Source: Gammaproteobacteria bacterium
GTDB lineage: Bacteria; Pseudomonadota; Gammaproteobacteria; Arenicellales; Poriferihabitantaceae
Length of the DNA: 64,000 bases
Direction of reading: 5' to 3'
NCBI GenBank assembly: GCA_009842505.1
Contig: VYFG01000048.1
Span: 1 to 64,000, forward strand
Shown here: positions 61,634 to 64,000 of the stretch, in pieces
Position numbering within the stretch: position 1 is the first letter of the stretch
Layout: each line of letters starts with the position of its first letter
Program-made: the position numbers and the translations under genes
Notes under the pieces: generated by a model
Told to the model about the DNA's origin: nothing
The model's database searches: none
Seen by the model: only the letters and a program-made list of their open reading frames with translations

Positions 61634-64000
61634 TTAAGCGAGTGTGATGCGGCAGAGAGTCACTTTGCTCTCCTGCATCTGGGTTACGGAATCGTATCCG
61701 TAGGTGAACGCGGTGTTCGCCGCCTCGCCCCGGACATATGGTGCGGTCCCCTCAGGGTACTTGTCCACGAGGTCCACGCCCTCGTAGTGACCGCCGAAGT
61801 GGAACGGGGTGAATACCACGCCCGGCCCCACGCGCTGGGTGACCATTGCCTTGACCTTGATCTTTGACCCCTCGGGGCTTTCGATCCAGATCATGTCGCC
61901 GTCCTTCACGTTGTGGTCATTGGCGTCCTTGGGATTGATCTCCGCGAACATCTCCTGCTGCAGTTCCGCCAGCCAGGGATTGGACCGGGACTCCTCACCG
62001 CCGCCCTCGTATTCCACCAGCCGTCCGCTGGTGTGAATGATCGGGAATTCCTTGGAGAAATCCTGGGCCTGGATGGAGGCGTACCTGGTGGGCAGGCGGT
62101 AGAACCGCTTGCGGTCCTCGTAGGTGGGATATTTCGCCACCAGCTCGCGGTCCGGCGCGTAGAGCGGCTCGCGATGGATCGGCACCCGGTCCGGGAAGGT
62201 CCAGACGATGGCCCGGGCCTTGGCGTTGCCGAACGGTGCGCAGCCATGCTTGATGGCCACCCGCTGGATGCCGCCGGACAGGTCGGTTTTCCAGTTCTTG
62301 CCGTCGGCCAGCGCCTTTTCCTCGGGGGTCAGGTCATCCCACCAGCCCAGGGTCTTCAGCATGTCGGCGGTGAACTCCGGATGGCCGTCCTGGATCTCGT
62401 TGCCTACCGGCCAGGAATCCTCGGCGAGGATGTTGTTGCCTTCATGCTCCACACCGAAGCGGGCGCGGAAGTTCAATCCTCCCTCGGCCACGGGCTTGCT
62501 GGGATCGTACAGCACCGGGGTTCCCGGGTGCTTCATCTCGGCCGTTCCCCAGCAGGGCCAAGGCATGCCGTAGAAGTCGCCGTCGCAGGGGCCGCCCGCT
62601 GCCTTCAGCGTCGTGGTGTCGAAGGTGTGCTTGTTCTCCATGTGAAGCTTGAGGCGTTCCGGGCTCTGGCCGGTGTAGCCGATGGTCCACATGCCCTTGT
62701 TGAACTCGCGGGTGATGTCCTCGATCAGCGGCTCGTCGTTGTTGACCTCGATGTTCTTGCACAGCTGGTCGGCGATGCCGAGTTTCTTCGCCAGCTTGTA
62801 GAGGATCGTGTGGTCAGGCAGCGATTCGAACAGCGGCTCGATGACCTTCTCGCGCCACTGCAGGGAGCGGTTTGACGCGGTGACCGAGCCATAGGTCTCG
62901 AACTGCGTGGTGCCCGGCAGCAGCCAGATGCCGTCGGTGCGGTCGTTCATGACCGCGGCATGGGTCGGATAGGGATCGATGATCACCATCATGTCCAGCT
63001 TGGCCATGGCCTTCTTCATTTCCGGCCCGCGGGTCTGGCTGTTCACGGCATGCCCCATGTAGACCATGCAGCGGATGTTGTCCTTCTGGCCGATGTTCTC
63101 CTCGAGCACCCCGTCGACCCAGCGGGAGACCGGGATGCCGCGGTAGTTCATCGGATGGGTGGGTTTGCCGTTGTCGCCCTCCACCTCTTCCTGGCTGAAC
63201 CGGGACTTGACCCATGCCGGGTCCAGATCCCATACCCGGGACCAGTGGCCCCAGGCGCCGTTGGACAGGCCGTAGTAGCCGGGGAGGGAATGGGACAGCA
63301 CGCAGAAGTCGGTGGCGCCCTGCACGTTGTCGTGTCCCCGGAAGATATTGGCGCCGCCGCCCTCCTTGCCGATGTTGCCGAGGGCAAGCTGGAAGGCGCA
63401 GTAGGCGCGGGTGTTGTTGTTGCCGATGGTGTGCTGGGTTCCGCCCATGCACCAGACAAAGGTCGCCGGGCTGTTTTCCGCCATCATCTGCGCGGCCTTC
63501 TTGACGGTCGCTTCCGGCACGCCGGTGACGCGCTCGGTCTCTTCCGGCGTCCACTTGGCCACCTCGGCGCGGATCTCGTCCATGCCGTAGACCCGCTGGC
63601 GGATGTACTCCTTGTCCTCCCAGCCGTTCTCGAAGATATGCCACATCATGCCCCAGATGATGCCCACGTCAGATCCCGGGCGGATCCGCACGTAGTGATC
63701 GGCATGAGCCGCGGTACGCGTGTAGCGCGGGTCGATCACCACCATCTTGGAGCCGTTCTCCTTCGCCCTGAAGATATGCTGCAGGGAAACCGGGTGGGCT
63801 TCCGCCGGGTTTGAGCCGATGAACAGCATGCACTTGGAATTGTGCATGTCGTTGTAGCTGTTGGTCATGGCTCCGTAGCCCCAGGTGTTCGCAACGCCCG
63901 CCACGGTGGTGGAATGGCAGATGCGCGCCTGGTGGTCGACGTTGTTCGTGCCCCACATTGCGGCGAACTTGCGGAACAGGAAGGCCTGCTCGTTGTTGAA
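61634..64000 (-). CDS. Formate dehydrogenase molybdopterin (alpha) subunit, Cys-type, 5' end outside window
   Basis: Catalytic subunit of a membrane formate dehydrogenase that oxidises formate to CO2 at a Mo or W bis-MGD centre. 788 residues are visible. The N-terminus (expected Tat signal and first [4Fe-4S] motif) lies beyond the window edge. DHQARICHSTTVAGVANTWGYGAMTN aligns with the FDH-N segment DHQARVUHGPTVAS, so selenocysteine is replaced by Cys, codon TGC at 63919-63917. The next His is retained. MGD-binding motifs SNPAEAHPV, CMGGTQHTIGNNN and HTSGRLVEYEGGG are visible. First gene of fdhA-fdhB-lipoprotein-fdhC. Confidence 0.95.
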   Translation of the reverse strand, partial: FNNEQAFLFRKFAAMWGTNNVDHQARICHSTTVAGVANTWGYGAMTNSYNDMHNSKCMLFIGSNPAEAHPVSLQHIFRAKENGSKMVVIDPRYTRTAAHADHYVRIRPGSDVGIIWGMMWHIFENGWEDKEYIRQRVYGMDEIRAEVAKWTPEETERVTGVPEATVKKAAQMMAENSPATFVWCMGGTQHTIGNNNTRAYCAFQLALGNIGKEGGGANIFRGHDNVQGATDFCVLSHSLPGYYGLSNGAWGHWSRVWDLDPAWVKSRFSQEEVEGDNGKPTHPMNYRGIPVSRWVDGVLEENIGQKDNIRCMVYMGHAVNSQTRGPEMKKAMAKLDMMVIIDPYPTHAAVMNDRTDGIWLLPGTTQFETYGSVTASNRSLQWREKVIEPLFESLPDHTILYKLAKKLGIADQLCKNIEVNNDEPLIEDITREFNKGMWTIGYTGQSPERLKLHMENKHTFDTTTLKAAGGPCDGDFYGMPWPCWGTAEMKHPGTPVLYDPSKPVAEGGLNFRARFGVEHEGNNILAEDSWPVGNEIQDGHPEFTADMLKTLGWWDDLTPEEKALADGKNWKTDLSGGIQRVAIKHGCAPFGNAKARAIVWTFPDRVPIHREPLYAPDRELVAKYPTYEDRKRFYRLPTRYASIQAQDFSKEFPIIHTSGRLVEYEGGGEESRSNPWLAELQQEMFAEINPKDANDHNVKDGDMIWIESPEGSKIKVKAMVTQRVGPGVVFTPFHFGGHYEGVDLVDKYPEGTAPYVRGEAANTAFTYGYDSVTQMQESKVTLCRITLA

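Overview
The window is a GC-rich (roughly mid-60s % by eye) bacterial chromosome segment. It most likely comes from a gammaproteobacterium: M23 peptidase-anmK, ridA-recG, and tRNA(Pro-Arg-His-Leu)-tig-clpP-clpX-lon-hupB-ppiD all appear in gammaproteobacterial order. The genus cannot be named from sequence alone. No phage, insertion sequence or CRISPR array was seen. The only mobile-type items are a group I intron and a toxin-antitoxin remnant.

Layout: 0-10.5 kb is a mostly + strand housekeeping block (cell-wall M23 peptidase, anmK, ridA, recG, ubiA, a NUDIX hydrolase, priA, pyrC). Between the NUDIX gene and priA lies a 330-bp AT-rich spacer with four consensus DnaA boxes that looks like a replication origin or DnaA-binding locus. 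10.5-21.3 kb is the - strand protein quality-control and tRNA block (tig, clpP, clpX, lon, hupB, ppiD, six tRNA genes), with a Phd-type antitoxin and a decayed toxin inserted before ppiD. The tRNA-Arg(UCU) gene of this block is split in its anticodon loop by a 330-nt group I intron that carries the classic R and S core sequences. This is the most striking feature of the window. htpG, with a near-perfect heat-shock promoter, diverges from the tRNA block.

23.4-29.4 kb carries ogt, a stand-alone EF-G paralogue and a glycine betaine/choline-type ABC uptake operon whose binding-protein gene is followed by two strong hairpins. 29.6-31.7 kb carries djlA, a glutamine amidotransferase and a DUF1289 protein. 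31.8-39.4 kb is a histidine-utilisation cluster (hutF-hutH divergent from hutI-hutC-hutU-cyclodeaminase-like) with a HutC-type operator over the hutI start. It contains hutF but no hutG.

39.4-56.6 kb is a more mixed region: a sterol-desaturase-type protein, a fused tandem adenylate kinase, three EamA-type exporters, an SDR without its catalytic Tyr/Lys, an ammonia-lyase homologue lacking the MIO triad and coupled to a fatty-acid desaturase, a one-polypeptide two-component system, YcaQ, YlqF, a CvfB-like protein with a basic tail, an NRDE protein, DUF2237 and a DadA-like oxidase. 56.6-59.5 kb is a four-gene - strand unit (uncharacterised protein, ankyrin protein, biotin/lipoate-ligase-like protein, Tat-exported degenerate Rieske protein). 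A bidirectional terminator separates it from a membrane formate dehydrogenase operon (fdhA-fdhB-small lipoprotein-fdhC). The visible part of FdhA has Cys where FDH-N has selenocysteine.

Metabolically the segment suggests an aerobic or facultative organism that takes up compatible solutes, degrades histidine and oxidises formate to feed the quinone pool. Coordinates of hand-placed RNA genes and sites may be off by a base or two.
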